This document shows positions 6,983-7,832 of a stretch of DNA of 7,832 nucleotides, piece after piece. Source of the DNA: Vulcanimicrobiota bacterium. GTDB taxonomy: Bacteria > Vulcanimicrobiota > Vulcanimicrobiia > Vulcanimicrobiales > Vulcanimicrobiaceae. Under the pieces are notes generated by a model. It did no database searches. It worked only from the letters and a program-made list of their open reading frames with translations, and was not told the origin of the DNA. The first letter of the stretch is position 1. Every line of letters begins with the position of its first letter. The DNA is taken from contig PMFP01000134.1 of the NCBI GenBank assembly GCA_003155175.1, positions 59,082 to 66,913 on the forward strand. Direction: 5' to 3'. Position numbers and translations under genes: made by a program.

Positions 6983-7723
6983 ATGCACCTACAACGCCCG
7001 TTGGTCCTCGCATGTGCGTTCCTGCTCGCAGCCGGGTCGCTGCCGTCCTCTGCCGACACCGGCAAGGAACTCCAGAACGTCAAAGGCGAGGTCGCGTATC
7101 AGGCGCCGAACCAAGCCGCCAAGCCGATCGCGGCCAATGCGTCCATCGCGCTGGCCGATAAGACCTTCGCCATCACCGGCGCGCAATCGATCGGCGCCGT
7201 GACGCTGCCCGACAGCTCTAAGGTCTTGGTCGGATCGAACTCAAAGGTGCAGATGGCGTTCTTCGACCGCGCGGAAGGCAACAGCGCGAAGTTCATCGTC
7301 TACAACGGCTCGACGCGCTTCACGGTCGAACATCCGCAAGGGGCCGCCGCAAACTATACGTTTCAAACGCCGACCGCGACGGTGGGCGTGCGTGGAACGC
7401 AGGGCGACATCGGCGTCGCTCCGGACGGATCGCTCACGGTCAACGTCTATCAGGTCAGCAATCCCGACCTTCCGGTGACCGTGCAGACCAACGACGGCCA
7501 CCACTTTATCGTCAACCAAGGCCAGTCGTTCGCCGCGCGACTCGTCAACGGCGTCTTGCAAGGCGAGGTGAACAAGCTGACGCAAGGGGCGCTCGATCAA
7601 TTTACCGGCGATTTCGGCGTTCCCACCAACTGGGATCAGCTCAAGAACGAGATCGTCAACCAAGTCCAGAGCAAGGTTCCGGTGCCGTCTATCCCCGGGA
7701 TCCCTTTGCCGCCGAAGTCATAA
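6983..7723 (+). CDS. Secreted FecR-domain protein
   Basis: A 246-residue protein with a signal peptide (hydrophobic residues 7-20, likely cleavage after SSA at 22-24) and a FecR domain over roughly 55-165. Seen: TLPDSSKVLVGSNSKVQM (74-91) and the family hallmark TPTATVGVRGT (129-139), followed by a beta-rich stretch (150-182). The C-terminus is a Pro-rich tail after a short amphipathic region (216-231). Known: FecR proper is an inner-membrane anti-sigma regulator, but many proteins carry only the FecR beta domain on a signal peptide and are exported, with no defined role. No N-terminal anti-sigma domain, transmembrane helix or neighbouring sigma factor or TonB receptor is seen here, so an envelope or matrix-type role is more likely than iron signalling. 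VLAC at 8-11 resembles a lipobox but comes too early to be convincing. It is transcribed divergently from the GH20 operon. Confidence 0.9.
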   Translation: MHLQRPLVLACAFLLAAGSLPSSADTGKELQNVKGEVAYQAPNQAAKPIAANASIALADKTFAITGAQSIGAVTLPDSSKVLVGSNSKVQMAFFDRAEGNSAKFIVYNGSTRFTVEHPQGAAANYTFQTPTATVGVRGTQGDIGVAPDGSLTVNVYQVSNPDLPVTVQTNDGHHFIVNQGQSFAARLVNGVLQGEVNKLTQGALDQFTGDFGVPTNWDQLKNEIVNQVQSKVPVPSIPGIPLPPKS

Positions 7724-7832
7724 GCGCTTCGCGGCAATCGAGCGCCGCGTTGACCTCGCCGAGATACGCGGCGAGCCCGTCGCGATCCACGTCTTTCGCG
7801 CGGTCGGCCAGCGTGACGACCGCGAGATCGGC
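7689..7832 (-). CDS. C-terminal end of an unidentified protein, cut by right window edge
   Basis: A minus-strand frame enters from the right edge and stops at a TAG at 7691-7689, giving 47 residues (ADLAVVTLADRAKDVDRD... through a SAAKGSRG tail). Of the three minus frames it is the one with a normal amino-acid composition and G/C-ending codons; the other two give arginine/serine-rich shadow sequence. It looks like the helical end of a cytoplasmic enzyme, but I do not recognise the family. It converges on the FecR-domain gene and overlaps its last 35 bases. Most of the gene is outside the window. Confidence 0.55.
   Translation of the reverse strand, partial: ADLAVVTLADRAKDVDRDGLAAYLGEVNAALDCREALMTSAAKGSRG

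Noticed and set aside
7007..7018. Possible lipobox in the FecR-domain signal peptide (VLAC)
   Set aside because: Cysteine at residue 11 leaves too short a hydrophobic core, and a good signal peptidase I site (SSA) follows at residues 22-24.
7691..7705. Cloning-site-like CCCGGGATCC sequence
   Set aside because: Resembles a SmaI/BamHI polylinker but does not match a common vector order, and it encodes the in-frame Pro-rich tail of the FecR-domain protein; chance in GC-rich DNA.

Overview
This is a high-GC window (roughly two thirds G+C by eye) from a bacterium, almost completely coding. Codon third positions are strongly G/C-biased, so long antisense open frames lie opposite most genes. The gene styles point to an uncultured soil-type high-GC lineage: a secreted FecR-domain protein standing alone, a GH20 enzyme of the 'DDVSRGP' type, and dense start/stop overlaps. 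Eremiobacterota (WPS-2) or a similar phylum would fit. That is a stylistic inference only, because no rRNA or marker gene is present.

Left and centre (1-6894, minus strand): five genes lie head to tail with almost no spacing. In transcription order they are: (1) an exported GH20 beta-N-acetylhexosaminidase (6894-4909); (2) a polytopic ion-transporter-like permease fused to a long C-terminal extracytoplasmic region ending in a PDZ domain (4912-2864); (3) an M20 dinuclear-zinc dipeptidase (2867-1479); (4) a class I SAM-dependent methyltransferase (1479-739); (5) the N-terminal half of a hydantoinase/5-oxoprolinase (HyuA-type) ATPase-fold protein (734 to beyond the left edge). The junctions are GTGA, ATGA, TGATG and a 4-base gap, so this is almost certainly one translationally coupled operon. 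A plausible but unproven reading is salvage of amino-sugar- and peptide-containing material, such as muropeptides, glycopeptides or chitin with peptides. In that reading hexosamine is cleaved outside the cytoplasm, an organic anion or other product is taken up by the permease, a dipeptide is hydrolysed by M20, and a cyclic amide (5-oxoproline or hydantoin type) is opened by HyuA.

Right (6895-7832): an 88-base divergent promoter region with two overlapping palindromes separates this operon from a plus-strand gene for a secreted FecR-domain protein (6983-7723). The FecR gene has the only strong Shine-Dalgarno in the window. A minus-strand partial coding frame enters from the right edge and ends at 7689, overlapping the 3' end of the FecR gene by 35 bases. 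No tRNA, rRNA, CRISPR, insertion sequence or clear rho-independent terminator was seen. No non-coding stretch longer than 300 bases exists.
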